Source: Pedobacter sp. Bi126
GTDB taxonomy: Bacteria; Bacteroidota; Bacteroidia; Sphingobacteriales; Sphingobacteriaceae
DNA: 64,000 nucleotides
Direction: 5' to 3'
NCBI RefSeq assembly: GCF_918698245.1
Contig: NZ_CAKKMS010000001.1
Span: 1,240,001 to 1,304,000 of the forward strand
The notes beneath the pieces were generated by a model. That model saw nothing but the letters and a program-made list of their open reading frames with translations. It searched no databases and had not been told where the DNA came from. Position 1 is the stretch's first letter. Each line of letters opens with the position of its first letter. A program made the position numbers and the translations under genes. Shown here in pieces: positions 1 through 11,846 of this stretch.

Positions 1-325
1 TTGAAGCAACCAATCAAACAAAAACAAATTACATTATTTTATCGCCTATTAGGCAATTTCTGAAGGGGATGATATGTAGATATATGCTGTCATAATTCCT
101 AAACATTAAAAAGATTGTTCATCAGGAATGTCACAAAGCTAATAAATTTTCGGGATCTTAAAGAAAGAAGAAATTCTAATTGAAGTGTTAGTATTTCTGA
201 AATTATCAATAAGTATAGTTACCTTGTTTTTCAGACCGAAAACATTAAGTAAATATCAAATTGATTTATACTCAGAAACATTAATCTTTGGTGACTAACC
301 TTCTTTAATGAAATAGTGTAAAACA
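1..325. other. Intergenic, no gene seen
   Basis: A/T-rich stretch at the window edge with no convincing coding frame on either strand. Nothing recognisable is seen before the katG terminator. Confidence 0.5.
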
Positions 326-350
326 AAAGGCACCGAATTCCGGTGCCTTT
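326..350 (-). terminator. Rho-independent terminator of katG
   Basis: Perfect 10-bp stem, AAAGGCACCG paired with CGGTGCCTTT, around a 5-nt loop. On the minus strand it is followed by a short T run. It lies 23 nt beyond the katG stop codon. Confidence 0.8.
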
Positions 351-372
351 AAATGTTGCGCTGTATTTCTGA

Positions 373-2652
<2,280 letters not shown>

Positions 2653-2904
2653 TTAATTTGTTAGTGAAATCCGATCCGTTGTTAAAACTTAACCAGATTA
2701 TTATAAATTTAGAGAATTGAAAGAACTAATCACAATCATTTAATTCTATAATGGAATAGTTAGAATCTATTACTATGCTATATCAGCAATTTAGGAGGAT
2801 GCAAAGGCTTAGATCATTAAAATTTAACCTTATGTTAATCCTTCTTTAAAATAAAAGGCCACATTAAGTATTTAAATTTCGGAAGGTATGGTGTAACTGC
2901 TTTC

Positions 2905-4293
2905 TCAGAATATACCCAGAAATTTCTTCTTCTTTTTACCGTTCTGTTTCCTGGCTTTTTCGTTTGCTTTTACTTGCTGCACCCATTGCATTTTTGCTTT
3001 GCGGATACTGTCTTCTCTCGCTTCTTGCAGTGCTTGCCTGTATTGCTGATTTGCGATTTCAAATGGTGACCGGTATGGGGTTGTCGACATGGCCGTAATA
3101 TTATGGTTTTCTGTCTTAGTTAAGCTATAAACTACAAAGGCAACAAATAAGGCACAGACTGCAGCGTAACCTAAAAAAGCCTTTCTTGGGGCATGGATGT
3201 AATTTTCCTGATGATATTCACCAGTCGAACTATTGTATTTTATTCCGGCCTTTAGGGCCAGGGGTTTTAATGTTGCCAGCTCTTTTTCAAGCTTTTCGTT
3301 CTTTTGCTGTGTCTCACCGTATAAGGCGGCATAACGCAGGGCTTCGTTGGGTATGGTGTTTTCTCTGTGCCTGCTGTCTTGTGGTGCCGACAATATTCCG
3401 GCAGTAACAGCCTTCTGCAGTTCCATTCCATTGGCATACCGATCATCTGGATTTTTTTGCAGGCATCGCCCAATCAGCTCAATCAACCATTGGGGTACCT
3501 GCATTTCCGCATGCAGAATATCGTCCTGAAACTTATCTTCCAGATTGCTTTTACGCAGTGACATGGCATCTGGGATTTCCTTTTCAAGATGTGAAATCAT
3601 GACCGTATTGCGGGCGGTATCGCCTCCGCCATCGAGTGGAAAAGGTACCTGCCCGGCCAGGAGTTCGTACAGGATGATACCGTAACTATAAATATCTGTC
3701 TGTAACAGCATTTTTCCCTCATGCTGTTCCGGTGCCATAAATTCTACTGCCCCTGCATGGCGAATGCTTGTCCTGCGCTGCTCTTCACTCATAATGGCCA
3801 GGCCAAAATCCAATAGCACGTAATTGGCAGTCTGTGTATTGTACTTTACATTATTGCTTTTAACATCGCCGTGTTTGACCCCAAACTGATGACAATGTGC
3901 AAGTGCCGCAGCCAATTGTTCAGCGACTTTTAACAGTTCTTTAACGGTGAAAACTTTTTGATGCGGAGGCAATAGTAGTTCGCTAAGTTCGGGGCCTTCG
4001 ATGTATTCCATTTCTATATAAGGAAAGGACCCGCTATCGGTGATCCCTGAACTGAGTATTTTCACCACATTCGGGCTGGGATGGATGTTTACCTGCTGCA
4101 GCTTATTCACTTCATTGAGAAAATTCCGGTAGTTTTTATCGCTGTCATCTTCCACGTAGATTGGTGTAGGAATAAGTTTGATGGCAGAATAAACCGGCCC
4201 CATGCGCATTCCTTTGTAAACAGATCCCTGCCCACCAGTTTTTAATGCACCGAGGTTTTGTAGCCCTTCTGTAATTGTAAAAATTTTACTCAT
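2905..4293 (-). CDS. Membrane Ser/Thr protein kinase (Hanks type), copy A
   Basis: Eukaryotic-like Ser/Thr kinase of 462 residues and last gene of the kinase-FHA-SEDS/PBP-PP2C operon. The kinase domain spans about residues 10-295: glycine loop GGQGSVYKG (20-28), ATP-binding K39, catalytic loop HGDVKSNN (D143, N148), DFG at 162-164, APEQ at 187-190. The catalytic loop reads HGD instead of HRD, so it is a non-RD kinase. A short coiled-coil-like segment (323-345) precedes one transmembrane helix (372-391). The 70-residue outer tail ends in a very basic stretch. The inner kinase plus outer tail layout is the PknB-type layout, but no PASTA repeats are present. Its start overlaps the end of the FHA gene by 8 nt, suggesting coupled translation. 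Kinase domain is closely similar to copy B (11847-13190); the tails are unrelated. Confidence 0.93.
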   Translation of the reverse strand: MSKIFTITEGLQNLGALKTGGQGSVYKGMRMGPVYSAIKLIPTPIYVEDDSDKNYRNFLNEVNKLQQVNIHPSPNVVKILSSGITDSGSFPYIEMEYIEGPELSELLLPPHQKVFTVKELLKVAEQLAAALAHCHQFGVKHGDVKSNNVKYNTQTANYVLLDFGLAIMSEEQRRTSIRHAGAVEFMAPEQHEGKMLLQTDIYSYGIILYELLAGQVPFPLDGGGDTARNTVMISHLEKEIPDAMSLRKSNLEDKFQDDILHAEMQVPQWLIELIGRCLQKNPDDRYANGMELQKAVTAGILSAPQDSRHRENTIPNEALRYAALYGETQQKNEKLEKELATLKPLALKAGIKYNSSTGEYHQENYIHAPRKAFLGYAAVCALFVAFVVYSLTKTENHNITAMSTTPYRSPFEIANQQYRQALQEAREDSIRKAKMQWVQQVKANEKARKQNGKKKKKFLGIF

Positions 4294-5086
4294 GATGCTG
4301 CGGCTTAAAGCTAAACTCCAATACGACAGATTCGCCTAAGATAATCTGATCTCCCTCGGCTAATTCCTGCCCGATCTGGGTAGCATGGAGTTTTACTGTC
4401 TTTTCGGTAAGCGCTGAACGCAGTTTAACCTTATTGCGGGGTGGTATTCCACCTTCATCTGCGAAGATTACAAATTTGGCTATGCTGGTATCCCATTCGA
4501 TGTGCGCATGCTGTCTGCTGATGTACTTATTTCGTTCATCATCACTTTCTGATGGAAATGCAATGTGGTTGGTGCGGAAATAACCTTCATCAGACTGTGC
4601 CTTTTCATCTCTGCCGATATTGTATTTTCCACCCGCGGAAGTTATTTCATAGATTGGCTGTAAAGTCTTCCCGCTAAGTGCTTTCAGGTAGGCCTTAGCC
4701 TGTTGCTTAACAAAATGGGTTTTGGTTTTGACCAACAGTGCTATTGGCAGATTTTGCATTTCGACCGCATCGTCTGGAATAGCTTCGTCGAAAGCAACTT
4801 CAAGTGACCAGCCCGAAGGCAGATCCAGGGAATAGTCATCACTGATGCGTTGTATCTCGTTTTTTAATTGGTCGGGATCCTCGGTAAACACAGCAGCTTC
4901 ATACACATGGCGCGCTGCTGGGCTGCAGTATATAAAAATACCCAAACCTTTGATATTTGCGCCTTCTCCGCCCTCCGCTTTTTGTAATTCCTGTTTTACA
5001 AACTGTAGTAATGCATGCCTGATTCCCTTCACATCATCGGGATGTTCCCCACTTGCGCTTTTGAAGAGGTCGAATATCGTTTTCAT
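4286..5086 (-). CDS. FHA domain protein
   Basis: Protein of 266 residues with a C-terminal forkhead-associated domain, which binds phosphothreonine peptides. FHA signatures are GRD (158-160), the SRQHAHI strand (190-196) and the closing strands ending in GDQIILGESVVLEF (245-258). A longer than usual loop (about 161-187) separates the first two motifs. The N-terminal 150 residues form a separate alpha/beta region that I do not recognise. No signal peptide or membrane segment is seen, so it should act in the cytoplasm as a reader of targets phosphorylated by the flanking kinases. It lies 127 nt downstream of the SEDS-PBP fusion and overlaps kinase A by 8 nt. Confidence 0.88.
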   Translation of the reverse strand: MKTIFDLFKSASGEHPDDVKGIRHALLQFVKQELQKAEGGEGANIKGLGIFIYCSPAARHVYEAAVFTEDPDQLKNEIQRISDDYSLDLPSGWSLEVAFDEAIPDDAVEMQNLPIALLVKTKTHFVKQQAKAYLKALSGKTLQPIYEITSAGGKYNIGRDEKAQSDEGYFRTNHIAFPSESDDERNKYISRQHAHIEWDTSIAKFVIFADEGGIPPRNKVKLRSALTEKTVKLHATQIGQELAEGDQIILGESVVLEFSFKPQHHE

Positions 5087-5213
5087 CTATATTTTGTTAG
5101 TGCTTTGCTAATGTGTTATAAAATATGTCGAGTTCAACACCTGCGTTGTTCCTCAATGTGGTGAAGATATACAAACTATTGATTGATGGTTTTAGTTTAA
5201 ATGTTTCATTTCT

Positions 5214-8200
5214 TCAATTAAGTTCCGATACAGCTGCCTTGTTATCAGTTTTGGCCGAAGGCACAATGCTTTTAATATAGCCACCCTCTTTTAAGAACGG
5301 AATTACATGCCTGCCGGCCAATCGTACAGCGTCTGATGATCCTTTGGTAGCTTCAATGCGGATACAGACTACAATATGACCATTGCCAGTTGCAGTCGGT
5401 GCAAAAAATACATACCAGCCATCATTAATCTGCTGTTTCTTCCAGATCCGCTCCGGCGTACCGGTTTTACCGGCAACAGCCAGTCCTAGCGTTTGCACTT
5501 TTGGACTGCTCTGTTTGATCATGTACTCCTGCATCAGTTTGGCGTATAACGGATTGTTTACCAATTTCGTACCAGTTTTTATCGCCTGTGGCTGATCGCT
5601 TACTTTAAGTACAAACCTGTTTGCAATCATATTTCCATTATTTGCAATCCCCGCAGCCATTCTTGCCACTGCCGCAGGGGTTGCAATAAGTGCGCCTTGC
5701 CCCCAAGACATTCCGGAAATTCCCTTTGCCCTGGTCTTTCGGATATTGTTGGGATCATACCTTGGTTTGGTGTTGAATTCGGTCCTGCGCCAAAGCTGTT
5801 TCCATTTTTCTTCCTGTGCGGTGTTTTCGCTGGGCTTATTGTAATAATATCCTCCTGCCCCATGCAGGAACATGCCTGTTTTTAAGTACAGCTCGCCCAT
5901 GTTTTCCTGCAGCTGTTCCTGGTTTGCAAGTTTGATGAAATAGACGTTGTTGGATTTCACCACCGCACGTTCCAGATCGATCCATCCCGTTTCATCCGGC
6001 TCGATACCTTTTGTACGGATACGCTCCCAGGAGGCCACCTGGTATTTTTTTTCAGCAGCAGCCATGCCCAGTTTATTGAACGATGCCATGGCGGTAATCA
6101 GCTTAGCGGTTGAGCCTGGCTGTGTGAAATTGGTAAAGCCAAGGTCAGCGGTCGTTATCCACCCCGAAAGCTGATTCTGTTCTGCATTGGTCATGGTCAA
6201 CCGTTCCCAATCATGTATGGGTGGTAGTGGATATACGGCTGAAGTAAGGACATCGCCAGAACTTGCTTCCATGATCACTACAGAAACCCGGTTATCCGAT
6301 AATGAAGTGTCGCGGGCAATTGACTTTTGGATCTTGGTCTGCAGACCGGCATCCATGGTTAACTGTACATCACGGTTTTTATTTTTAAAATCTTCAACTT
6401 CTTTGCTACTGATACCGGCAAGGAGTAATGGAGAAAGCGCGGCGTAATCTTTTTTCACAACCGTCATTTCCTTAACGCCCCGTGCCAGGAAACGGTTTTC
6501 ACTATATCGTTTTGCAAGAACCGTAAAGCTCTTTACCGGCAGTTTAAAGCCACGGAGTTCGGCTGCGTGTTCATAATCTGCAAAATAGCCATTAACACTT
6601 CCATTAAATATGCCTGAATTTGCGTCGCCTGTCCAAAAAAACAGTTGTTCTTCGAAAGGATAATATCGGTCTAAACGTTGATGTACCGCCGAATCGAGAT
6701 TGTAATTTGGGATACCTGCACCAATAAGTTTGAAGTGTTGCGCCCTCACACTGTCTACGTTGCTGGTTGCCATTAAAACTCCCTTGCGGTCGTGTATGGT
6801 TCCGGCTTTTAAACGGTTCATCAGTATCGCGATACGGGGATTGTAACTGAACATTCTCGCGCCGCTGCGGTCGGCTACCAAGGCTGGCTGTACCACCCAT
6901 TTCCGGTTGTTTAGCACATAGCCCGCTACATTTACGCCCAATAGCAGGATGCCCAAACAGACTGCAATCAAGGCCGGCACCAGGTTTTTATCCTGCGCTT
7001 TGGCAATGTACTGCATCTGTACGTCGCTGCCCCGGACCGCAGATACCGACATCAAAAATCCGGCGGCTAAAAAATTGAGTACAAGTGATGATCCCCCATA
7101 ACTTTGAAAGGGCAGGGATACCCCAGATAGCGGTAGCGCTCCGGTAGAACCACCTGCTATGAGCAGGAACTGTACGAAGGTGGATACGCCGACCCCTGCA
7201 CTTAAATAAAAGAGAAATGGTGATCCGGTCCTCCTCCCGATAATAATGGAGCGGTGTAGGTACAACAGGAACAGCAGGAAGATGCACAATATGCCCGTCA
7301 ATCCAAATTCTTCACCTATTGAAGGTAAGATCATATCGGTATGTGCTTCAGGAATGGTTTTCGCAAAGCCCTGCCCTACGCCCTGACCGGTTGCACCGCC
7401 TGTAGACATGGCCCACAGACCATTGGCCACCTGATCGCCACCATAAACTTCATTGTTCCAGGCATCCTGCCAGATTGCTTTGCGATCTCCCAGGCGCTGC
7501 ACAGGCCCAGGGAAGACGCGGTCCAGATATGGAATCTGATCAATCGTTAAGAAAGCCGACATGATCACCAGCACCATGATGGCGGACTCACTGAGCTGCC
7601 TCCGCCCGAAAAACATCAGCATACCGACCAAAAGCAAGGTAACTGCGGTGGATATCCATACGTTTTCAAAAATCCATGAGGCCAATACGTACAACACGAT
7701 AGCGCCTGCCATGAACATAAAATCGCCGCGGGAGAATGAAAATAGTATAATAAAGGTGAAACAAACCACCATCGCCGGGCCAAGGTCTCCCAATATCAGA
7801 AATAACATGAGGGTTAACAGTATCGCCAATAGGGCAAAGGAGAAAAATGACCATCTTTTTTTCCAGCTCAAATATTCACTGATCAGTTTCTCGTTTACGG
7901 CAAAAAATCCTGCAAGAAAAAAAATGATCAGATATTTCACCACTTCACTGGGCTGAAATCCGAACAGGTTTACCTTTACACCACTCCCTTCCGGCCCGGT
8001 TCCGAATAAGATCGTGAGTGCCAGCAATCCAATAGCGGCCAGTGCCCAGGGCCAGCCGTTTGCGGCTGATCGGATGTTCTTAAATAAAAGCTGGCGGTAA
8101 AGCCAGGTATCGGTATTGAAACGGCGCAGTTTAATGCACAGCATCAATAAAATGCCTCCAAAACCCATGAGCAGGTATAAGAGGGAATCTTTAGCTAAAA

Positions 8201-9317
8201 AACGGTCGCGCAGCGGATCCTGCAAACTCAGCAGCATCAGGAATGATATGCCAGTAAGCATCATCACTACAGGCAATATGACCTGATCGGCAGTGCTGAA
8301 TTTCCATGACAGGATGAAGTGGACAAGTAAAAACCCACCAATCAGGCTTCCGCAGATGATCATAAACCACTTGTTAAATTCCTCGGGTGTTCTGATGATT
8401 AGTGATTTTTCCTTTTTGAGGATATTGAAGTCTCTGGTAGAGAAAAGCTTTATCGTATGTGGACGCTGTTCAAATGTGAAAGCGGTATTTTCATCAAGGT
8501 TTTGGACGCCCTTTGAGGCGCCAAACTGAAAACCTGGTTTTAAAGGCAATATCTTGAATGCCTGGTTGCCGGGCAACTTAGCAAAAGTGAATTCACCTGC
8601 AGTACCGGTACGGGCGTAGGCAGTGAGCTGGAATAATTTCCGCTTACCGGCAGTATCCAAAGTATAAACCTTTGTAATACCATTAGCCTTTTCAGTTATA
8701 TTTTTAATGGCTTCTGTCGGTTCGTCGTTGTAAATACTGTCCTGTGGCAATATCATTTCCAAACGGACCAAAACACCTGGCACAGCTTTATTATTCTCTA
8801 AGATTTTTCCACTGATATCATACTCGCCCATGCCGAGATTTACCTGGGAGGGATATGGACGGGGATTACTTTGCTCCTGGTCGAATTTAAGCGAATCATC
8901 ACCCGTATAACCGAGCAGTGCCCGTGATGCCAACACCCTTGCTTTAAATGATTTCCCCCCTTTTTTATAGGCCTCATCTGCAGGTAAAAAGTACCTGCGT
9001 TTGTTCACTTCGCCAATGTTGTCGAGTTGCCCGGCATTTGGCGTTGCAGATGCAATGGTTTTTTCTATCAGATCAATGTCCCGCTGATCTTCAAAATAAT
9101 AACCTTTTTTAAGTAGGTTACGGATATGCTCGGCAGGTTTTTCCGCATTCAGGTTAACCATGGTGCCGGCTTTTAAGCGTGGTACAACTTCTGCAAACCT
9201 GGGCTGAATGATCGCGTATAACTGATAGAAAAAGAGTGCGAGAACGGTTGCGGTGGCTAATATGAAGATCCGTTCCTGAGCCCGGCTCACTTTGACAGGT
9301 CCTTTATTCTGCTCCAT
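5214..9317 (-). CDS. SEDS glycosyltransferase (FtsW/RodA) fused to class B PBP transpeptidase
   Basis: A 1367-residue polypeptide joining both halves of a peptidoglycan synthase. Residues 17-38 are a membrane anchor, followed by an outer region (39-315) containing a small carboxypeptidase-regulatory-like beta domain (about 166-262), and another helix (316-337). Residues 345-765 are a multi-span SEDS domain with FQPSEVVKY (454-461), the acidic motif EAHTDMI...GEEFG (657-672, D661) and the SYGGSS signature (739-744). A further helix near 780-800 leads to a penicillin-binding transpeptidase: STAK with nucleophile S1069, SNN (1122-1124) and KTG (1284-1286). All catalytic motifs look intact. SEDS proteins polymerise glycan strands from lipid II and PBPs crosslink them, normally as two separate partners. 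The start overlaps the PP2C gene by 14 nt. Confidence 0.95.
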   Translation of the reverse strand: MEQNKGPVKVSRAQERIFILATATVLALFFYQLYAIIQPRFAEVVPRLKAGTMVNLNAEKPAEHIRNLLKKGYYFEDQRDIDLIEKTIASATPNAGQLDNIGEVNKRRYFLPADEAYKKGGKSFKARVLASRALLGYTGDDSLKFDQEQSNPRPYPSQVNLGMGEYDISGKILENNKAVPGVLVRLEMILPQDSIYNDEPTEAIKNITEKANGITKVYTLDTAGKRKLFQLTAYARTGTAGEFTFAKLPGNQAFKILPLKPGFQFGASKGVQNLDENTAFTFEQRPHTIKLFSTRDFNILKKEKSLIIRTPEEFNKWFMIICGSLIGGFLLVHFILSWKFSTADQVILPVVMMLTGISFLMLLSLQDPLRDRFLAKDSLLYLLMGFGGILLMLCIKLRRFNTDTWLYRQLLFKNIRSAANGWPWALAAIGLLALTILFGTGPEGSGVKVNLFGFQPSEVVKYLIIFFLAGFFAVNEKLISEYLSWKKRWSFFSFALLAILLTLMLFLILGDLGPAMVVCFTFIILFSFSRGDFMFMAGAIVLYVLASWIFENVWISTAVTLLLVGMLMFFGRRQLSESAIMVLVIMSAFLTIDQIPYLDRVFPGPVQRLGDRKAIWQDAWNNEVYGGDQVANGLWAMSTGGATGQGVGQGFAKTIPEAHTDMILPSIGEEFGLTGILCIFLLFLLYLHRSIIIGRRTGSPFLFYLSAGVGVSTFVQFLLIAGGSTGALPLSGVSLPFQSYGGSSLVLNFLAAGFLMSVSAVRGSDVQMQYIAKAQDKNLVPALIAVCLGILLLGVNVAGYVLNNRKWVVQPALVADRSGARMFSYNPRIAILMNRLKAGTIHDRKGVLMATSNVDSVRAQHFKLIGAGIPNYNLDSAVHQRLDRYYPFEEQLFFWTGDANSGIFNGSVNGYFADYEHAAELRGFKLPVKSFTVLAKRYSENRFLARGVKEMTVVKKDYAALSPLLLAGISSKEVEDFKNKNRDVQLTMDAGLQTKIQKSIARDTSLSDNRVSVVIMEASSGDVLTSAVYPLPPIHDWERLTMTNAEQNQLSGWITTADLGFTNFTQPGSTAKLITAMASFNKLGMAAAEKKYQVASWERIRTKGIEPDETGWIDLERAVVKSNNVYFIKLANQEQLQENMGELYLKTGMFLHGAGGYYYNKPSENTAQEEKWKQLWRRTEFNTKPRYDPNNIRKTRAKGISGMSWGQGALIATPAAVARMAAGIANNGNMIANRFVLKVSDQPQAIKTGTKLVNNPLYAKLMQEYMIKQSSPKVQTLGLAVAGKTGTPERIWKKQQINDGWYVFFAPTATGNGHIVVCIRIEATKGSSDAVRLAGRHVIPFLKEGGYIKSIVPSAKTDNKAAVSELN

Positions 9318-10749
9318 TTTTCGAATCTGCGGTTTTAGGGGTATTACCTTTTAGTGTACCTATCTTCATCAGTTCTACATTTACCGGTTTCTGGTCAGGG
9401 AAATGGATGCTATTTTGTATGGGAAGCAAACAATTGGTAAAGGTGACATTTTTGAGTAACAGTGCCTGGTCTGAAATGGCGATGGCCGTAGCGAAGCCTT
9501 TAAACTGCAAACTGTCCAGCTTCAATAGACTGGATTGAGGGAGCATCGCTATCCCTGCACCTTTGTATCCGCTATCCGCTTGCAGCACAATGCCCTTTGC
9601 CATAACATACAGGGTGTCTTTCCGCAGGCGTAACGTATCGCTGATCAGGACCGGACTTTTAAAAATCGAGTCGGATAGTACCAGCGTGTCACCCAGGGCA
9701 TGGTCAAATGCATCTTGCAGTAACTGCTCCTGACTGTTTCTCATCTTTTGTTTGGGTGATGGATTTAGTGTTGAAACAGGGGCTGCTGGGTGCTGATTCT
9801 GCAGGTACATAAATATGGTAGTGCCAAGGAGGATGAGGCATAAAATAACCAGTGCGGCGAACCGATAATTTCTTTTGGGCGCTGCATGAGTTTCCAGTGC
9901 TGGATTTTCAGGCGTCCGTATGGCCTCATTATTTTCTGCTCCTGCGGCTGCCTGAGGCTGTTGTATAAAATCTGGTCTGGTTGGTATTACCTTTTGAGGC
10001 GCTTTGTTGTTCTGCAGTAGCACAACGGTGATGTTATCTCGTCCGCCGTTTTCATTGGCAAGCGCGATGAGATTGCCTGCTTTTTTAGCAAGTGTATCTC
10101 CTTGTAGAAGCAGGGTGGTAATATCCTGCCTGTTTACCATATCGGTCAGCCCATCACTGCATAATAAGAGAAGATCGCCCGGCAGGAAAGGAGATTGTCC
10201 GGTTTCAATATAACTCTCATCGGTAGCAATCTGATCGCTGAAACCGATCGCCTTATTGATTTCATTGCGTTTTGGATGCTGCATAGCAGCGGCCTCATCC
10301 AATCTTCCCGAATCTTCCAGAAAACCTACAAATGAATGGTCTTTAGAGATTTTGATCAGCGATCCGTCCCGCAACAGGTATAATCTGGTATCGCCAACGT
10401 GCGCATAATAAAATTGATTATGCTCAATATCCGCAATTACCATAGTGGCCACGCAGGCCATTTCAGAAAGTTCTGCCTCTGTTTGCTTTTTGGCAATGAT
10501 TACTTCATTTGTATTCCTGAAGGCGCTGATCATCTGCGAGATTGGATCGGCCGGACGACCTGAAAATTGCATTGAAATCTGTTCCGTCGCAATACCTGCT
10601 GCTACTTCGCCACCTTGATAGCCACCTACGCCATCTATTACAGCTGCTAAAATCAACTGATCGTTGGTGAGGGACTTAACAATAAAGCTGTCCTCGTTGT
10701 TGTCTCTGGATTTGCCGGTGTCTGTGAGGCCAAAAAAGTGTTTATCCAT
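9304..10749 (-). CDS. PP2C-type Ser/Thr phosphatase with outer beta-helix-like tail
   Basis: Metal-dependent PP2C phosphatase, the expected counterpart of the two operon kinases. Residues 1-248 are the catalytic domain, with metal and active-site motifs DGVGG (39-43), HVGDTR (117-122), SDG (198-200) and GGRDN (235-239). A proline-rich linker leads to one transmembrane helix (about 297-317). The outer domain of about 150 residues has repeated short strands with runs such as LRLRKDTLYV and LLKLDSLQFKG, resembling a right-handed parallel beta-helix. The kinase-PP2C pairing resembles PknB-PstP, and PstP likewise is a membrane-anchored PP2C, but a structured beta-helix-like sensor domain is unusual. 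The start overlaps the 32-residue membrane gene by 8 nt and the end overlaps the SEDS-PBP start by 14 nt. Confidence 0.92.
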   Translation of the reverse strand: MDKHFFGLTDTGKSRDNNEDSFIVKSLTNDQLILAAVIDGVGGYQGGEVAAGIATEQISMQFSGRPADPISQMISAFRNTNEVIIAKKQTEAELSEMACVATMVIADIEHNQFYYAHVGDTRLYLLRDGSLIKISKDHSFVGFLEDSGRLDEAAAMQHPKRNEINKAIGFSDQIATDESYIETGQSPFLPGDLLLLCSDGLTDMVNRQDITTLLLQGDTLAKKAGNLIALANENGGRDNITVVLLQNNKAPQKVIPTRPDFIQQPQAAAGAENNEAIRTPENPALETHAAPKRNYRFAALVILCLILLGTTIFMYLQNQHPAAPVSTLNPSPKQKMRNSQEQLLQDAFDHALGDTLVLSDSIFKSPVLISDTLRLRKDTLYVMAKGIVLQADSGYKGAGIAMLPQSSLLKLDSLQFKGFATAIAISDQALLLKNVTFTNCLLPIQNSIHFPDQKPVNVELMKIGTLKGNTPKTADSKNGAE

Positions 10750-10840
10750 TTTTATTACGGGAATTTTTAATGTCTTTAAAATGAACGATCATCAGCGCAA
10801 CGACCAGTGATAACAATAAAATTGATAGCAGTTGCGACAT
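10742..10840 (-). CDS. Small single-pass membrane protein (32 aa)
   Basis: A 32-codon frame beginning MSQLLSILLLSLVV and ending KNSRNKNG, with one hydrophobic helix (about residues 3-20) and a positively charged C-terminus. This predicts N-out, C-in topology by the positive-inside rule. It starts 4 nt after the FhaA-like gene ends and overlaps the PP2C start by 8 nt, so it fits exactly into a chain of translationally coupled genes. That spacing is the main evidence that it is real. No family is recognised. It could be a small subunit or adaptor of the membrane complex, or merely a coupling leader. Confidence 0.6.
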   Translation of the reverse strand: MSQLLSILLLSLVVALMIVHFKDIKNSRNKNG

Positions 10841-10843
10841 AAG

Positions 10844-11797
10844 TTAGGATTTAAATAGATTTATACCGATTATGCCGTTAAGCAACATCCTGGAGTTCAG
10901 CGGCAAAGAAACCCATTGTGGTGAATTAATTTCGCTGCGTTGTACCAAAACCTCGTTCAAAGTAGTAAGTTCGCCGAAAGAAGCCAAATAGAAATTACCG
11001 TCTGTTTTGTTGTAGCGGATGTGTAGGTGTGGCGAATTGGCCCATTCTGAGGCGATCTTGAAAATATTGGAACCTTCGCGCTCGTCATCGTTACCCGAAA
11101 CGATAGTATCTTCTGTTTTAATCAGGAACTCTATTTTTTTGCCTGAAAACTGCTTATCGGGTATGATGGCTTCCAGCCGGCCGAGAACAGCCTGGTCCTT
11201 GGACGGGGTAGTATTACCATCAACATATTCCAATTGCGCATCGTATGGGATTTCCATATAGCCTTCGCTGTAGTAAGTGAAGCCCTTTAAAATATCGTTG
11301 TTGATATCGAATGTCTGTGCAATACCAGTTTGTCGGGGAATGAATGTTACCCGTAAATTTTCCGATTTCTGATTGTTGTCTGGCAGCAGTTTTCCGATAA
11401 AACCCTTATCGCCCCTTGCGTAATCCGGATGTGATACCAACCGGAATACCCATTTTGAGCCGGATGGTTCTACATTTTTTCCGGCTTGCCGGTGTTCTCT
11501 TAAAATCGCATAGAATTTTTTGACTGTTTCCTGTACGATCAAGCCCAAAATTCCCTGTTTATTGTCTATAAATTCACGGTAATCTTCAGCGTTGAAGGTA
11601 ATAATGAATTCATGATAAAAAACGATGCGATCGGCAAAAGATAATTCCCTGATGGACTCCTTAAATTTATCCACGATAAAGCTGTAGATGGTTTCGGGAG
11701 TGAGTTGCGGTGCTTTTTGGTCACTGCTCTTGTTTTCATCGGTTAGAAACCAATCCTGAATACCGATACGTTGCCAGAAATTTGATTTTGTTTCCAT
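10844..11797 (-). CDS. FhaA-like protein with degenerate FHA-like C-terminus
   Basis: Protein of 317 residues without signal peptide or membrane segment. Residues 30-140 have the pattern of the N-terminal domain of actinobacterial FhaA: an amphipathic helix, a strand of the type RIVFYHEFIITFNAEDY, a helix ending in LREHR, and strands FRLVSHPDY. The C-terminal part (about 225-317) has FHA-like strand order, including HLHIRYNKTDGNFYL, TTLNEV and MLLNGIIGINLF, but the usual GR and SxxH phosphopeptide-binding residues are not clear. I infer a scaffold that may have lost phosphothreonine binding. It follows kinase B by 49 nt and precedes the small membrane gene by 3 nt. Family assignment is by eye only. 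Confidence 0.6.
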   Translation of the reverse strand: METKSNFWQRIGIQDWFLTDENKSSDQKAPQLTPETIYSFIVDKFKESIRELSFADRIVFYHEFIITFNAEDYREFIDNKQGILGLIVQETVKKFYAILREHRQAGKNVEPSGSKWVFRLVSHPDYARGDKGFIGKLLPDNNQKSENLRVTFIPRQTGIAQTFDINNDILKGFTYYSEGYMEIPYDAQLEYVDGNTTPSKDQAVLGRLEAIIPDKQFSGKKIEFLIKTEDTIVSGNDDEREGSNIFKIASEWANSPHLHIRYNKTDGNFYLASFGELTTLNEVLVQRSEINSPQWVSLPLNSRMLLNGIIGINLFKS

Positions 11798-11846
11798 AAG
11801 TAAGGGTGCCTATGCGGCGGTTAAGGGCAATTGTTTTTTCTTAAAA

